From: Pseudooceanicola nitratireducens
GTDB lineage: Bacteria > Pseudomonadota > Alphaproteobacteria > Rhodobacterales > Rhodobacteraceae
Assembly: GCF_900109195.1 (NCBI RefSeq)
Contig: NZ_FNZG01000001.1
Location: 434,001 to 498,000, forward strand
Direction of reading: 5' to 3'
Length of the DNA: 64,000 bases
Each line of letters begins with the position of its first letter. The first letter of the stretch is position 1. The position numbers and the translations under genes were made by a program. Shown here piece after piece: positions 42,989 to 52,948 of the stretch. A model generated the notes under the pieces. The model had not been told where the DNA came from and did not search any database. It saw only the letters and a program-made list of their open reading frames with translations.

Positions 42989-44344
42989 GTGCGCGCGCCG
43001 TCCGACATGGGACAAAAGGGCGGGGGGCCTGACGAAAGGCCCCTGGCCCAGCCCACCCCCGGAACCACCGTCGCGGGCGTCATCGCCCGCGCCATGACCC
43101 CGCCTGACGGTCTGCCGCTGGATGGCCCCCTGGCCGTCGCGGTCTCGGGCGGATCGGACAGCCTTGGTCTTTTGCTCGTCCTTCGGGATTGGGCGGCGAC
43201 GCGGGGCATCACCCTTCATGCGGTGACCGTGGACCACCGCCTGCGCCCCGAGGCCGCGGATGAGGCCCGCTTTGTCGCCCGCACCGCCGCCGAATGGGCC
43301 ATCCCGCATGACATCCTGACCTGGGACGCAGGCCCTGCGCCGACCGGCAACCTGCCCGATCAGGCCCGCCGCGCGCGCTATGGGTTGTTGACGGACTGGG
43401 CGCGGGACAGGGGCATCGCGGCCATTGCCCTGGGCCACACCGCCGACGATCAGGCCGAAACGCTGTTGATGCGCCTGGGCCGGGGCGCAGGGATCGACGG
43501 GCTGTCCACGATGGCGGCCCGGCATGTCCGCGATGGCGTCGCCTTCCTGCGGCCCGCCCTGTCGCTGCGCCGCGAGGATCTGCGCAACGTGCTGCGCGCC
43601 GCCGGTCAGACCTGGGTCGAGGATCCGTCCAACGACGACGACAGCTATGACCGGGTGCGGCTGCGCCAGGCGATGCCCCTCCTGGACGAGCTTGGGCTGG
43701 GGGTTCCGGCCCTGGCCATGGTGTCGGCCAACCTGGCCCAGGTGCGCGACGCACTGGACCATTACACGCGGGCCGAGGCCGTGCGCCTGGTCACTCAGGA
43801 TGCGGGCGGCGACATCCTGATGCCGCTGGACCAATGGGCCGCCCTGCCGCCCGAGATCGCCCGCCGCCTGCTGCGCGCGGGCCTGACCCATGTGGCCGGC
43901 CCCGGCTACCCCCCGCGTGGGCGGGCGCTGGATCAGCTGATGCAGGCGCTGCGGGCCGGGCGGGGCCAGCCCCTGGGCGGCTGCCTTGTGCAAGGGACCC
44001 GCAATACCCTGCGCATCACCCGCGAACCCGCCGCCGTGGCGGGGCTGATCGCGAGGCTGACTGCTGAGCCGGCTTCTGGGCCGGGGGCTGTCTGGGACGG
44101 GCGCTGGCAGCTGTCAGGCCCCTTTGCCGACACCGACGAAATCCGCGCCTGCGGTGAGGCCGGGCTGGCCGCCATCCCCGACTGGCGCGTCACCGGGCTG
44201 CCCCGCGCCACGCTGATGGCGACCCCGGCTGTCTGGCGGGGTGATCGGCTGATCGCCGCCCCCCTGGCCGGCTTTGCCAGCGATTTCAACGCAACCCTGC
44301 TGCGCGGGCTAGAAGATTTCGATGCGGCAATCCGCACGCATTGA
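42989..44344 (+). CDS. tilS: tRNA(Ile)-lysidine synthetase TilS
   Basis: A 451-residue enzyme that converts C34 of tRNA-Ile(CAU) to lysidine. The PP-loop motif SGGSDSLGLLL lies near residues 53-63, followed by VTVDHRLRPEAADEARFVAR, LGHTADDQAETLLMRLGRG and EDPSNDDDSYDRVRLR. It starts at a GTG only 9 bp after cpoB; an internal ATG at the seventh codon is also possible. The tol-pal-tilS-ftsH order is conserved in Rhodobacteraceae. Confidence 0.95.
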   Translation: MRAPSDMGQKGGGPDERPLAQPTPGTTVAGVIARAMTPPDGLPLDGPLAVAVSGGSDSLGLLLVLRDWAATRGITLHAVTVDHRLRPEAADEARFVARTAAEWAIPHDILTWDAGPAPTGNLPDQARRARYGLLTDWARDRGIAAIALGHTADDQAETLLMRLGRGAGIDGLSTMAARHVRDGVAFLRPALSLRREDLRNVLRAAGQTWVEDPSNDDDSYDRVRLRQAMPLLDELGLGVPALAMVSANLAQVRDALDHYTRAEAVRLVTQDAGGDILMPLDQWAALPPEIARRLLRAGLTHVAGPGYPPRGRALDQLMQALRAGRGQPLGGCLVQGTRNTLRITREPAAVAGLIARLTAEPASGPGAVWDGRWQLSGPFADTDEIRACGEAGLAAIPDWRVTGLPRATLMATPAVWRGDRLIAAPLAGFASDFNATLLRGLEDFDAAIRTH

Positions 44345-44423
44345 ACCTGGGCCAGCAAATCTTATTTTAGTTCCCAACTGGGTATGATACGCCCCGCCTA
44401 TCCCCAATCAGGAGGAGCTTTCC

Positions 44424-46337
44424 TTGGGCAACGCGAGACAATTCGCCTTCTGGGTCGTTCTTTTGCTGCTGATCGTGGCGCTGTTCAACCTGTTCAGCGG
44501 TTCCGGCAACACACTGCAAAGCCGTGAGATCCCTTATTCCGACTTCGTGACAGCGGTCGAGGCTGGCAATGTCAGCTCGGTCACGCTGGATGGCGAACAG
44601 GTCCGCTATCGCGGGTCCGATGGTCAGGACTACGTGACCATCAAGCCGGACGATTCCGATCTGACCGACAAGCTGATCGACGCCAACATCCCCGTGACGG
44701 CCAAAAGCCAGGAGGAGTCGGGCTTCCAGACCTTCCTCGTGTCGCTGCTGCCGATCCTGCTGCTGATCGGTGTCTGGATCTATTTCATGAACCGCATGCA
44801 GGGCGGCGGGAAGGGCGGGGCCATGGGCTTTGGCAAATCCCGTGCCAAGCTGCTGACCGAAAAGCATGGCCGCGTCACCTTTGACGACGTCGCCGGCATC
44901 GACGAAGCCAAGGAAGAGCTGGAAGAGATCGTCGAATTCCTGCGCAATCCGCAGAAATTCAGCCGCCTCGGCGGCAAGATCCCCAAGGGCGCGCTTCTGG
45001 TTGGCCCTCCGGGCACCGGTAAGACGCTGCTGGCCCGTGCCATCGCGGGTGAGGCGGGCGTGCCCTTCTTCACCATCTCGGGCTCGGACTTCGTGGAAAT
45101 GTTCGTTGGTGTGGGTGCATCCCGTGTCCGCGACATGTTCGAACAGGCCAAGAAGAACGCACCCTGCATCGTCTTCATCGACGAAATCGACGCCGTGGGT
45201 CGCCATCGTGGTGCCGGCTATGGCGGCGGTAACGACGAACGCGAACAGACGCTGAACCAGCTGCTGGTCGAGATGGACGGGTTCGAGGCCAACGAGGGTG
45301 TCATTATCCTGGCCGCCACCAACCGCCGCGACGTTCTGGACCCCGCGCTGCTGCGCCCGGGCCGTTTCGACCGTCAGGTCACCGTGCCGAACCCCGACAT
45401 CAAGGGCCGCGAGAAGATCCTGTCGGTTCACGCCCGCAAGACCCCCCTGGGTCCGGACGTCGACCTGCGCATCATCGCGCGCGGCACCCCAGGTTTCTCG
45501 GGTGCGGATCTGGCCAACCTGGTGAACGAGGCCGCGCTGATGGCCGCCCGTGTCGGCCGCCGCTTCGTCACCATGGTCGACTTCGAAAACGCCAAGGACA
45601 AGGTCATGATGGGTGCCGAGCGCCGGTCGATGGTCTTGACGCCCGATCAGAAGGAAAAGACCGCCTATCACGAGGCAGGCCATGCCGTTGTCGGCCTGAC
45701 CCTGCCCAAGTGCGACCCGGTCTACAAGGCGACGATCATCCCGCGCGGCGGTGCGCTTGGCATGGTTGTCTCGCTTCCGGAAATCGACCGCCTGAACTGG
45801 CACAAGTCCGAATGCGAAGAGAAACTCGCCATGACCATGGCCGGCAAGGCTGCCGAGATCATGAAGTATGGCGAGGGCGAGGTCTCGAACGGCCCCGCAG
45901 GCGACATCCAGCAGGCTTCGGCCCTGGCGCGCGCCATGGTTCTTCGTTGGGGCATGTCCGACAAGGTCGGCAACGTCGACTATGAACAGGCGCACGAAGG
46001 CTACAACGGCAACGGTGCTGGCGGCTTCTCGATCTCGGCTCACACGAAAGAGCTGATCGAAGAAGAAGTGAAGCGCATGATCGACGACGCCTACAAGCGG
46101 GCCTACCAGATCCTCACCGACAAGCACGAGGAATGGGAACGCCTGGCGCAGGGGCTTCTGGAATACGAAACCCTGACCGGCGACGAGATCAAGCGCGTCA
46201 TGAACGGCGAACCGCCGCAATCCTCGGACGAGGATGAAGGATCTGACGAAGGCTCCGCCCCCTCGGTCACCGCGATTCCGAAGACCAAGCCGCGCTCCAA
46301 GCCCGGGTCGGGTCTGGAACCGGAACCGACGGCATAA
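44424..46337 (+). CDS. ftsH: ATP-dependent zinc metalloprotease FtsH
   Basis: A 637-residue membrane AAA+ protease for quality control of membrane proteins and regulators. Two N-terminal helices ([36 protein letters not shown]) flank a small periplasmic domain. Walker A is GPPGTGKT at about residue 194, Walker B is [13 protein letters not shown], and the zinc site is HEAGH at about residue 416. It starts at TTG 44424 with a strong AGGAGG site. The stop is followed by a terminator. Confidence 0.97.
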   Translation: MGNARQFAFWVVLLLLIVALFNLFSGSGNTLQSREIPYSDFVTAVEAGNVSSVTLDGEQVRYRGSDGQDYVTIKPDDSDLTDKLIDANIPVTAKSQEESGFQTFLVSLLPILLLIGVWIYFMNRMQGGGKGGAMGFGKSRAKLLTEKHGRVTFDDVAGIDEAKEELEEIVEFLRNPQKFSRLGGKIPKGALLVGPPGTGKTLLARAIAGEAGVPFFTISGSDFVEMFVGVGASRVRDMFEQAKKNAPCIVFIDEIDAVGRHRGAGYGGGNDEREQTLNQLLVEMDGFEANEGVIILAATNRRDVLDPALLRPGRFDRQVTVPNPDIKGREKILSVHARKTPLGPDVDLRIIARGTPGFSGADLANLVNEAALMAARVGRRFVTMVDFENAKDKVMMGAERRSMVLTPDQKEKTAYHEAGHAVVGLTLPKCDPVYKATIIPRGGALGMVVSLPEIDRLNWHKSECEEKLAMTMAGKAAEIMKYGEGEVSNGPAGDIQQASALARAMVLRWGMSDKVGNVDYEQAHEGYNGNGAGGFSISAHTKELIEEEVKRMIDDAYKRAYQILTDKHEEWERLAQGLLEYETLTGDEIKRVMNGEPPQSSDEDEGSDEGSAPSVTAIPKTKPRSKPGSGLEPEPTA

Positions 46338-46364
46338 GGCCTATAGCCTGAGATCGAATGAACG

Positions 46365-46394
46365 AAGGGCCGGGGGGCGACCCCTGGCCCTTTT
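46365..46394 (+). terminator. Rho-independent terminator of ftsH
   Basis: AAGGGCC (46365-46371) pairs with GGCCCTT (46386-46392), with additional G/C pairing in the loop and TTTT after the stem. It lies 28 bp after the ftsH stop. Confidence 0.85.
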
Positions 46395-46420
46395 GCTTTG
46401 CGTCTTGGCCCGAAATCGGG

Positions 46421-46444
46421 CGATCAGGCGATCAGGCGATCAGG
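46421..46444. repeat. 8-bp tandem repeat, three copies, over a stop codon
   Basis: CGATCAGG occurs three times in a row and includes the stop codon of the minus-strand phosphatase gene. Because the stop lies in the repeat, changes in copy number would hardly alter the protein. Confidence 0.85.
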
Positions 46445-47028
46445 CTTTCCATCGGGGCCCAGGGCCCGTGCGGCAGACCGTCGGGCAGATCGAAGGCAAA
46501 GACACAGCCTCCGCCGGCCAGCTGATCATGCCGCCGGTCGATCGGCAGCCCGGCCAGTGCGCAATACAACAGCGTGCCGACCCCGCCGTGCCCGACAAAC
46601 AGCACATCGCCCGCATCATCCGCGGCCGGGATCTGCGCCAGCAGGCGGTGCACCTCTCCTACCACGCGGGCCTGGGCGGCACGGGCGGTTTCCCAGCCCC
46701 GGACGCTGTCGTCGGGGCGGGCAAAGAACCGATCCGCCGTCCGTTCGAACTCATCCGGTGGCAGGAACCCGGTGGCGCTGCGGTCGTTTTCATGCAGGGC
46801 AGGGCGGATCCACAGGTCCGCGCCCAGGGCCTGGGCCAGGGGTCGGGCAGTGTCCGTCGCCTTGACCTCGTCGCTGCTGATCACGTGCCGCGTGCCCCGC
46901 AGCGCGTCCGATGCCGCAAGCGCCGCAACCCGCGCCCGCCCCTTGGCATTCAGCGACCAGTGGCGAATGTCGATCAGGGAATCGATCTGCACCTCGGGGT
47001 GCGTGAGGTATCGGGCGATGCGCGGCAT
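46432..47028 (-). CDS. Histidine phosphatase superfamily protein
   Basis: A 198-residue member of the phosphoglycerate-mutase-like phosphatases. The catalytic RH motif is present as LIDIRHWSLNAKGRARVAAL, with SSDEVKATDTARPLAQALGA and the second His in VLFVGHGGVGTLLYCAL. The usual RHGE is RHWS here, a variation seen in a subgroup of these proteins. The substrate is not known. It converges on ftsH, with the ftsH terminator between. Confidence 0.88.
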   Translation of the reverse strand: MPRIARYLTHPEVQIDSLIDIRHWSLNAKGRARVAALAASDALRGTRHVISSDEVKATDTARPLAQALGADLWIRPALHENDRSATGFLPPDEFERTADRFFARPDDSVRGWETARAAQARVVGEVHRLLAQIPAADDAGDVLFVGHGGVGTLLYCALAGLPIDRRHDQLAGGGCVFAFDLPDGLPHGPWAPMESLIA

Positions 47029-47150
47029 GGCACCACCCTAGATCCTGCCCGTGTCAGCGGTATGACGCGGGCCCACGCGCCTTGGGCGAACTGACCCTTT
47101 GCGCGTAGCGGGCCGCGCGCTATTCATTGGGCAGACCAGTGTGAGGTTTC

Positions 47151-47936
47151 ATGCAAGATCAGCCCCTTGAAGTCCTGTCACGGACCGTCCTGCTGCGCCC
47201 GGGCGTCGATCTGACGATGCGTCTTCCGGCGCGCAGCGCGCCCGCGATCACCGATCTTGGCTGTGGCTCCGGGCTGCTGGGTCCGGTGCTGCGGGCGCGC
47301 TTTCCCAAGGCGCGGATCACAGGCGTCGATGCCGGGGCCGCCGCCCTGCAAGAGGCCTGGAAGACCGGCTCTTACGACGCGCTGGAAGAACAATCGCCCC
47401 GCGACTGGACCCCGCAGACGGCCCCCGACATCCTGATCCTGAACGATCCCGGCTGGTTGGGGCCCGACTGGCTGGACCCCGAAGCGGCCGCGCTGATCCC
47501 GCTGTTCGAACGGTTGGCCCCGGGCGGCGTGCTGGCGGTGCAGATGGCGAACCAGTCCCATGCGCCGTCGCATCGCCTGTGGCTTGACCTGGCCGCGGTG
47601 CATTTCGCCGACCGCCTGCCCAAGGATGCCATGCCCGCCAGCCCCGACCCCGCGGCGCTGTATGATCTGCTGGAGCCTCTGGGCACCCTTGGCCTGTGGG
47701 AGACCGAGTATTATCACCGCCTGCCGCTGGACGGCCCCGGCCACCCGGTGCGGCACCTGACCCTTTCCGCCGCCCGGACGGTGCTTGCCGCGCTGACAAA
47801 GGATGAGCAGAAGACCCTGATCGCCCATTACGACGAGGCGATGCGCAGCATCTATCCCCCGCGGGGCGAGGGTGCGGTGCCCCATCTGCTATATGCGCAG
47901 AAGCATCTTTTCTTTACCCTGACCCGTCCCGCCTGA
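47151..47936 (+). CDS. SAM-dependent methyltransferase, Tam-like
   Basis: A 261-residue class I methyltransferase. The SAM motif is ITDLGCGSGLLGPVLRARFP followed by ITGVDAGAAALQEA; GGVLAVQMANQSHAPSHRLW and the C-terminal HYDEAMRSIYPPRGEGAVPH resemble trans-aconitate 2-methyltransferase (Tam). That would make it an enzyme that methylates a small carboxylic acid, but the substrate cannot be fixed by eye. It lies 31 bp before the MOSC gene on the same strand. Confidence 0.75.
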   Translation: MQDQPLEVLSRTVLLRPGVDLTMRLPARSAPAITDLGCGSGLLGPVLRARFPKARITGVDAGAAALQEAWKTGSYDALEEQSPRDWTPQTAPDILILNDPGWLGPDWLDPEAAALIPLFERLAPGGVLAVQMANQSHAPSHRLWLDLAAVHFADRLPKDAMPASPDPAALYDLLEPLGTLGLWETEYYHRLPLDGPGHPVRHLTLSAARTVLAALTKDEQKTLIAHYDEAMRSIYPPRGEGAVPHLLYAQKHLFFTLTRPA

Positions 47937-47967
47937 CCTGACCCGCAGAACCAATCCCGGAGGCCCC

Positions 47968-48567
47968 ATGCCCGCGCTGAAACTGACCGATTTTACCTGC
48001 ACGATCACCTGGCTGGGGCGTGTGACCGACCGTGACGCGGCCCTGGAATCGCAGCCCTCGGACAGTCTGCGCGCCGGGTTCGACGGGCCCGAGGGCGAAT
48101 TCCACGGCGGCATCAACCGCCCGTCCTGTTCGCGGGTGATGCACCTGCACCCGCGCAATACGCCGATCCGCAATGTCCGCCAGTTCTCGATCCTGTCGCA
48201 GGAGGACCTGGACCAGATCGCCACCCGGATGGAGGTCGATGCCCTGCACCCCGACTGGCTGGGCGCGACCATGGTGGTAAAGGGGCTGCCCGATTTCACC
48301 CATCTGCCGCCCTTGTCCCGGCTGCAGGGGCCGGACGGCGTGACGCTTGTGGTGGATATGGAAAACCGGCCCTGTCAGCTTCCGGCCAAGGTGATCGAAG
48401 GCCATCTGCCCGGCATGGGCAAACGCTTCAAATCCGCGGCCAAGGGGCTGCGGGGCGTCACCGCCTGGGTCGAACGCGAAGGCGTTTTGTCCCTGGGCGA
48501 CAGCCTGCGTCTTGCCATCCCCGATCAGCCCGTCTGGTCCCAGCTTGAGGCCGCCCGGAAAGGGTAA
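47968..48567 (+). CDS. MOSC domain-containing protein
   Basis: A 199-residue MOSC-domain protein. Recognisable blocks are EFHGGINRPSCSRVMHLHPR, VRQFSILSQEDLDQIATRM and the conserved Cys in VDMENRPCQLPAKVIEGHLP. MOSC domains bind sulfur for transfer or act in molybdenum-dependent reductions; here no Mo-enzyme gene is near. It follows the methyltransferase by 31 bp, so both may be one transcript. Confidence 0.87.
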   Translation: MPALKLTDFTCTITWLGRVTDRDAALESQPSDSLRAGFDGPEGEFHGGINRPSCSRVMHLHPRNTPIRNVRQFSILSQEDLDQIATRMEVDALHPDWLGATMVVKGLPDFTHLPPLSRLQGPDGVTLVVDMENRPCQLPAKVIEGHLPGMGKRFKSAAKGLRGVTAWVEREGVLSLGDSLRLAIPDQPVWSQLEAARKG

Positions 48568-48707
48568 CCCTTGCCGGGGCGACGATGTACGGATTGCGCC
48601 GGGGGCCTTGGGCAGGGGCGAATGGGTCACCGCGGCCCGCCCACAGGGATTTGCCGCCTCAGGCACCTTGGCGCAGACCACCCCCGAAACCGCACTTCTG
48701 ATAAAGC

Positions 48708-48735
48708 AAACGGCCGCCCCGAAGGACGGCCGCTG
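48708..48735 (-). terminator. Minus-strand terminator of the 26-residue peptide gene
   Basis: On the minus strand GCGGCCGTCC and GGGCGGCCG form a stem with a TTCG-type loop, followed by TTTGCTTTAT. It lies about 100 bp after the peptide stop codon. Confidence 0.75.
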
Positions 48736-48834
48736 TGCTATTCCCCACGAACAGCGTCCTGACAGGCAGTAGGGCGCAAAGGCGTGGGGAAACCGGGGAA
48801 ATTCCCGAATCTATATGGCTAGATAACCTTCGTC

Positions 48835-48915
48835 TCAGACGGCGGTCAGGATGCCGGCCGCGATCAGAAGGGTAATCGCAAAACTTGCGTGAAAAACGAT
48901 TGCAGCAGCTTTCAT
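48835..48915 (-). CDS. Candidate 26-residue small membrane protein
   Basis: The ATG at 48915 opens 26 codons ending with TGA at 48835. The product begins MKAAAIVFHASFAITLLIAA and ends GILTAV, a single hydrophobic helix with a Lys at residue 2. An AAAGGAA ribosome-binding site lies 7 bases upstream. A TATACT -10 element (48991-48996) and a terminator (48708-48735) frame it as a complete transcription unit. It is too short for standard gene callers. The function is unknown; a membrane regulatory peptide is possible. Confidence 0.65.
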   Translation of the reverse strand: MKAAAIVFHASFAITLLIAAGILTAV

Positions 48916-48990
48916 GGTCAATTCCTTTATGCGGTGCGAGGGGGCGGCAGATCACCCATCCCGCAGGTCCGTTCTTGATGAAATAACGCC

Positions 48991-48996
48991 AGTATA
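48991..48996 (-). promoter_or_regulatory. -10 element of the small peptide gene
   Basis: TATACT on the minus strand stands ~76 bp before the peptide ATG. No good -35 hexamer is 17 bp upstream, so an activator or an extended -10 would be needed. Confidence 0.45.
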
Positions 48997-49147
48997 CCAC
49001 GGTTGGTTCCCGCACTTGACGACACTTGTTTCATCAAACTGTTTCCGATTCGCCCGGATCTACGGCGAAATCATCGTCTCAAAGGTCGTAATAATCGGTT
49101 AACGACGCCGGCAGTCAGGCTAACGAATAGGGGTGCCAACCGCCCCC

Positions 49148-49163
49148 GGCAGATGTATCTGCC
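49148..49163 (+). promoter_or_regulatory. Hairpin in the fhs leader
   Basis: GGCAGA (49148-49153) pairs with TCTGCC (49158-49163) around TGTA, about 10 bases before the fhs ribosome-binding site. A G4/C4 stem (49131-49147) may precede it. No known riboswitch class is recognised. Confidence 0.4.
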
Positions 49164-49192
49164 AAAGGAGCCAAACGGGAGGAGACGCAGGG

Positions 49193-50869
49193 ATGAGCCA
49201 TCTGACGGACATCGAAATCGCCCGCGCCGCGCGCGCGAAACCCATTCAGGATATCGGGGCGAGCCTTGGCATTCCACCCGAACACCTGCTGCCCTATGGC
49301 CATGACAAGGCCAAGGTTGACCAGGGGTTCATCACGTCCCTCTCCGACCGTCCGAACGGCAAGCTGATCCTGGTCACCGCGATCAACCCGACCCCCGCGG
49401 GCGAGGGCAAGACCACCACCACCGTGGGCCTGGGCGACGGGCTGTCACGCATCGGCAAGAAGGCGGCGATCTGTATCCGCGAGGCCTCGCTCGGGCCGAA
49501 TTTCGGCATGAAGGGCGGCGCGGCGGGCGGCGGCCATGCGCAGGTGATCCCGATGGAGGACATGAACCTGCATTTCACCGGCGATTTCCACGCCATCACC
49601 AGCGCGCATAACCTGCTGTCGGCGATGATCGACAACCACATCTACTGGGGGAACGAGCTGGAGATCGACGAACGCCGCGTGGTCTGGCGGCGGGTGCTGG
49701 ACATGAACGACCGGGCGCTGCGCGATGTTGTGACCTCGCTTGGCGGGGTGGCTAACGGTTTCCCGCGCCAGACCGGGTTCGACATCACCGTGGCCTCCGA
49801 GGTCATGGCGATCCTGTGCCTGGCGTCCGACCTGCAGGATCTGCAGCGCCGGCTGGGCGACATGATCGTCGCCTACCGCCGGGACCGCAGCCCGATCTAC
49901 GCCCGCGATCTGAAGGCCGACGGGGCGATGACGGTGCTTCTGAAGGATGCGATGCAGCCCAACCTGGTGCAGACGTTGGAACATACGCCGGCCTTCGTGC
50001 ACGGCGGGCCCTTTGCCAATATCGCCCATGGCTGCAATTCGGTGATCGCCACGACCACCGCCCTGAAGCTGGCCGACTACGTGGTGACCGAAGCGGGCTT
50101 TGGCGCCGACCTCGGGGCCGAGAAGTTCATGAACATCAAGTGCCGCAAGGCCGGCCTGTCCCCCGATTGCGTCGTGCTGGTCGCCACCATCCGGGCGATG
50201 AAGATGAACGGCGGCGTGGCCAAGGCCGACCTGGGCGCGGAAAACGTTTCGGCGGTGGAAAGCGGCTGCGCCAACCTGGGCCGCCATATCGAGAACCTCA
50301 AAAGCTTTGGCGTGCCGGTGGTCGTGGGCATCAACCATTTCACCGGCGACACCGAGGCCGAGATCGCCGCCGTCCAGGCCTATGTCGCGGGCCAGGGGGC
50401 CGAGGCCGTGGTCTGCTGCCACTGGGCCGAGGGATCCCGCGGCATCACCGACCTGGCCACCCGCGTCGCGGCGCTGGCCGACAGCGGCCAGGCGCAGTTC
50501 GCGCCCTTGTACGGCGATGAGATGCCGCTGTTCGACAAGATCGACTGCATCGCCAAGCGGATCTATCGCGCCGACGAGGTGCTGGCCCCGACAGCGATCC
50601 GCGACCAGCTGCGCGCCTGGGAAGAGGCCGGCTATGGCCACCTGCCGATCTGCATGGCGAAGACGCAATATTCCTTTTCGACCGATCCGAACCTGCGCGG
50701 GGCCCCGACCGGGCATTCCCTGCCGGTGCGCGAGGTCCGCCTGTCCGCCGGGGCGGGCTTCGTCGTGGCGATCTGCGGGGACATCATGACGATGCCGGGC
50801 CTGCCACGGGTTCCGTCCGCCGAAAAGATCATGCTAAACGACGCGGGCGCGGTCACGGGCCTGTTCTGA
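49193..50869 (+). CDS. fhs: Formate-tetrahydrofolate ligase
   Basis: A 558-residue enzyme that makes 10-formyl-THF from formate, THF and ATP. The P-loop [18 protein letters not shown] lies near residues 64-81, followed by [37 protein letters not shown] block, [12 protein letters not shown] and [15 protein letters not shown]. The start at 49193 has GGGAGGAG. It is followed after 145 bp by folD, so the pair converts formate to methylene-THF and back. Confidence 0.97.
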   Translation: MSHLTDIEIARAARAKPIQDIGASLGIPPEHLLPYGHDKAKVDQGFITSLSDRPNGKLILVTAINPTPAGEGKTTTTVGLGDGLSRIGKKAAICIREASLGPNFGMKGGAAGGGHAQVIPMEDMNLHFTGDFHAITSAHNLLSAMIDNHIYWGNELEIDERRVVWRRVLDMNDRALRDVVTSLGGVANGFPRQTGFDITVASEVMAILCLASDLQDLQRRLGDMIVAYRRDRSPIYARDLKADGAMTVLLKDAMQPNLVQTLEHTPAFVHGGPFANIAHGCNSVIATTTALKLADYVVTEAGFGADLGAEKFMNIKCRKAGLSPDCVVLVATIRAMKMNGGVAKADLGAENVSAVESGCANLGRHIENLKSFGVPVVVGINHFTGDTEAEIAAVQAYVAGQGAEAVVCCHWAEGSRGITDLATRVAALADSGQAQFAPLYGDEMPLFDKIDCIAKRIYRADEVLAPTAIRDQLRAWEEAGYGHLPICMAKTQYSFSTDPNLRGAPTGHSLPVREVRLSAGAGFVVAICGDIMTMPGLPRVPSAEKIMLNDAGAVTGLF

Positions 50870-51014
50870 CAATCCATCCGACACCGGCCATGACGGCCGC
50901 GTGACGCGCGTGTCCGGCCCGTCCGGTCCGGCCACGACGCCCCACCCGCCGTCCCGCGGGTCCGCAAGGACCCCAAGGATGGCCCCGAACCCGCACCCTT
51001 GAAGGAGTGTCTGA

Positions 51015-51917
51015 ATGAGCGCCCAGATCCTCGACGGCAAGGCCTTTGCCGCCACCATCCGTGCCAAGGTCGCCGACCACGTGTCGCGCCTGATGGCCGA
51101 TCACGACATCCAGCCCGGCCTGGCCGTCGTGCTGGTCGGGGAGGACCCCGCATCCGAGGTCTATGTCCGCAACAAGGGCATCGCGACCCGGGAATGCGGC
51201 ATGAAATCGGTCGAGCACAAGCTGCCCGCCGAGACCTCGGCCGAGGATCTTTACGCGCTGATCGACAGCTTGAACGCCGATCCCTCGATCCACGGCATCC
51301 TGGTGCAGTTCCCCGTGCCCGACCACCTGTCCGAACGGGACATCGTCGCCCGCATCGACCCGGCCAAGGACGTCGATGGCCTGTCGGTGGTGAACGCGGG
51401 CCTTCTGGCCAGCGGTCAGCAGGCCATGGCCTCCTGCACGCCGCTTGGCTGCCTGATGCTGCTGCGCGATACGCTTGGGGATCTGTCGGGCAAGGACGCG
51501 GTGATCATCGGCCGGTCGAACCTGGTCGGCAAGCCGATGGCCCAGCTTCTGCTGCGCGACAGCTGCACCGTGACCATCGCCCATTCCCGCACCAAAGACC
51601 TGGCCGAGACGGTGCGCCGCGCGGATATCGTGGTGGCGGCCGTGGGCCGTCCGCAGATGGTGCCAGGCGATTGGATCAAGCCCGGTGCCACGGTGATCGA
51701 CGTGGGCATCAACCGCATTCCCGCCCCCGAGAAGGGCGAAGGCAAGACGCGACTTGTGGGCGACGTGGATTTCGACAGCGCCAAAGAGGTCGCGGGCCAT
51801 ATCACCCCCGTGCCCGGCGGCGTCGGCCCACTGACCATCGCCTGCCTGCTGGCCAACACGGTCACGGCCGCCTGCCGGATCAACGGGCTGGATGAGCCCG
51901 AGGGCCTGACGGCCTGA
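51015..51917 (+). CDS. folD: Bifunctional methylene-THF dehydrogenase/cyclohydrolase FolD
   Basis: A 300-residue NADP-linked bifunctional enzyme for 5,10-methylene-THF and 10-formyl-THF interconversion. Evidence includes [15 protein letters not shown] with the catalytic Lys region, [12 protein letters not shown], the cofactor loop [17 protein letters not shown] and the C-terminal [25 protein letters not shown] precedes the ATG. It follows fhs and ends at a hairpin terminator. Confidence 0.97.
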   Translation: MSAQILDGKAFAATIRAKVADHVSRLMADHDIQPGLAVVLVGEDPASEVYVRNKGIATRECGMKSVEHKLPAETSAEDLYALIDSLNADPSIHGILVQFPVPDHLSERDIVARIDPAKDVDGLSVVNAGLLASGQQAMASCTPLGCLMLLRDTLGDLSGKDAVIIGRSNLVGKPMAQLLLRDSCTVTIAHSRTKDLAETVRRADIVVAAVGRPQMVPGDWIKPGATVIDVGINRIPAPEKGEGKTRLVGDVDFDSAKEVAGHITPVPGGVGPLTIACLLANTVTAACRINGLDEPEGLTA

Positions 51918-51928
51918 TCTTTGTATAG

Positions 51929-51965
51929 CGGGGCAGGGCGGAGGTATCCGGCCTGCCCTTATTTG
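51929..51965 (+). terminator. Rho-independent terminator of folD
   Basis: GGGCAGG (51931-51937) pairs with CCTGCCC (51952-51958), with inner CGG/CCG pairing and a TTATTT tail, 13 bp after the folD stop. Confidence 0.85.
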
Positions 51966-52381
51966 GCTAACCTCTAGCCGGGGTGAGCCTTGTGAGGATG
52001 CCTGCTTCGCAGGAAGGGCCTGTGAAGCGTCGGCCGGGCCTGCAGTCTGGCTGCGTCTCCGCGATACATGTCCAATCTTCCCGCGCGTTGTCCGGGGTTT
52101 GGTGACGCAAACCTCAGGTGCTTGTTAGGTCGGCCCGCACCAGTTCAGGTCGACCTAGTCTTGGCCGGACCATGGCCACAAGGGTTCGTCACCCGTCACC
52201 CGTCATCTTTGCTGGCGACACGTCCGGGATGAGCGTGGGTCGTGCTGAAACAGAGGGCGGATTGGGAAACGTGACCCGCGCCCGTGTCGGAAGCCAAGCC
52301 GCGAAGCGGCGGGGGCCTGAGCAAAAGGCTCAGCACGGGAAAAGCACGCAAACCCGCCAACCACGCGGTCAGGCACCCCCG
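51966..52381. other. 416-bp gene-free stretch rich in small hairpins
   Basis: No gene is supported. Three clear hairpins occur: CCTGC/GCAGG (52001-52013), GCCGC/GCGGC (52298-52310) and CTGAGC/GCTCAG (52317-52333). A tandem CGTCACC repeat lies at 52189-52205. The right-hand pair may end the minus-strand thioesterase transcript. An unannotated RNA is possible but unproven. Confidence 0.5.
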
Positions 52382-52792
52382 TCAAAGCGCCATCATAGAC
52401 CCCTGAAGCACCGCCACGTCCCGTGCCGTGCCGTCCTTCACCGCCGTCACCGTGGCCCCGACCACGAACAACCGGCGGCCCGGTTTGATCACGTGGCCGC
52501 GCGCTTCAAGGTAGTCTCCGTCCGCCGGGGCCAACAGGTTGATCTTGATCTCGGCGGTCACGACCTGATCGCCTTCGGGCATCATCGACATCGCGGCAAA
52601 GCCCGCCGCCGTGTCGCCCAGGGCAAAGCTCAGCGCGGCGTGGCCATGGCCGGTGTGCTGCCGCGCTAGATCCAGGATCGGGGCGCGCAGCACGACCTCA
52701 CCGGGTTTGGCGGAAAAGACCTCGGCCCCGAGGGTCTGCATCATCGGCTGTTGCGCAAAGGCGTCGCGCACGCGTTTTTCGATCGGATCCAT
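52382..52792 (-). CDS. PaaI-family hotdog-fold thioesterase
   Basis: A 136-residue single hotdog domain. The PaaI-type pattern is visible in QQPMMQTLGAEVFSAKPGEV, GHGHAALSFALGDTAAGFAA (active-site region), EIKINLLAPADGDYLEARGH and VIKPGRRLFVVGATV. Relatives hydrolyse acyl- or aryl-CoA thioesters; the substrate is unknown. It is downstream of pdeM on the same strand with a 156-bp gap. Confidence 0.9.
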   Translation of the reverse strand: MDPIEKRVRDAFAQQPMMQTLGAEVFSAKPGEVVLRAPILDLARQHTGHGHAALSFALGDTAAGFAAMSMMPEGDQVVTAEIKINLLAPADGDYLEARGHVIKPGRRLFVVGATVTAVKDGTARDVAVLQGSMMAL

Positions 52793-52948
52793 CTGGGTCT
52801 GTTCCTCTTCCCCGTCTTGTTCCCCGTCTTGCGGGTGCCTGTTCGTGGCGCTTATTCAGGGCCATGGCGGCGGCCGCTTGGTCCGGGCTGCTTGTCCCAC
52901 GGCGTCTTGCTCCGATGGCCCGTCCCGCAGCCCGTCCTTTCGCGCCGT

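Noticed and set aside
44367-46220. 617-codon open frame antisense to ftsH
   Set aside because: It is a shadow of ftsH; its translation shows no family motif and the ftsH motifs are complete.
46421-46444. Phase-variable switch in the phosphatase gene
   Set aside because: The stop codon is inside the first repeat unit, so adding or losing units does not change the reading frame of the protein body.
49016-49192. THF-II (folE-type) riboswitch before fhs
   Set aside because: The hairpins are short and I could not match the conserved core; kept only as a low-interest leader.
52261-52381. tmRNA or other known structural RNA
   Set aside because: Hairpins are present but no tRNA-like acceptor, tag frame or conserved core could be found.
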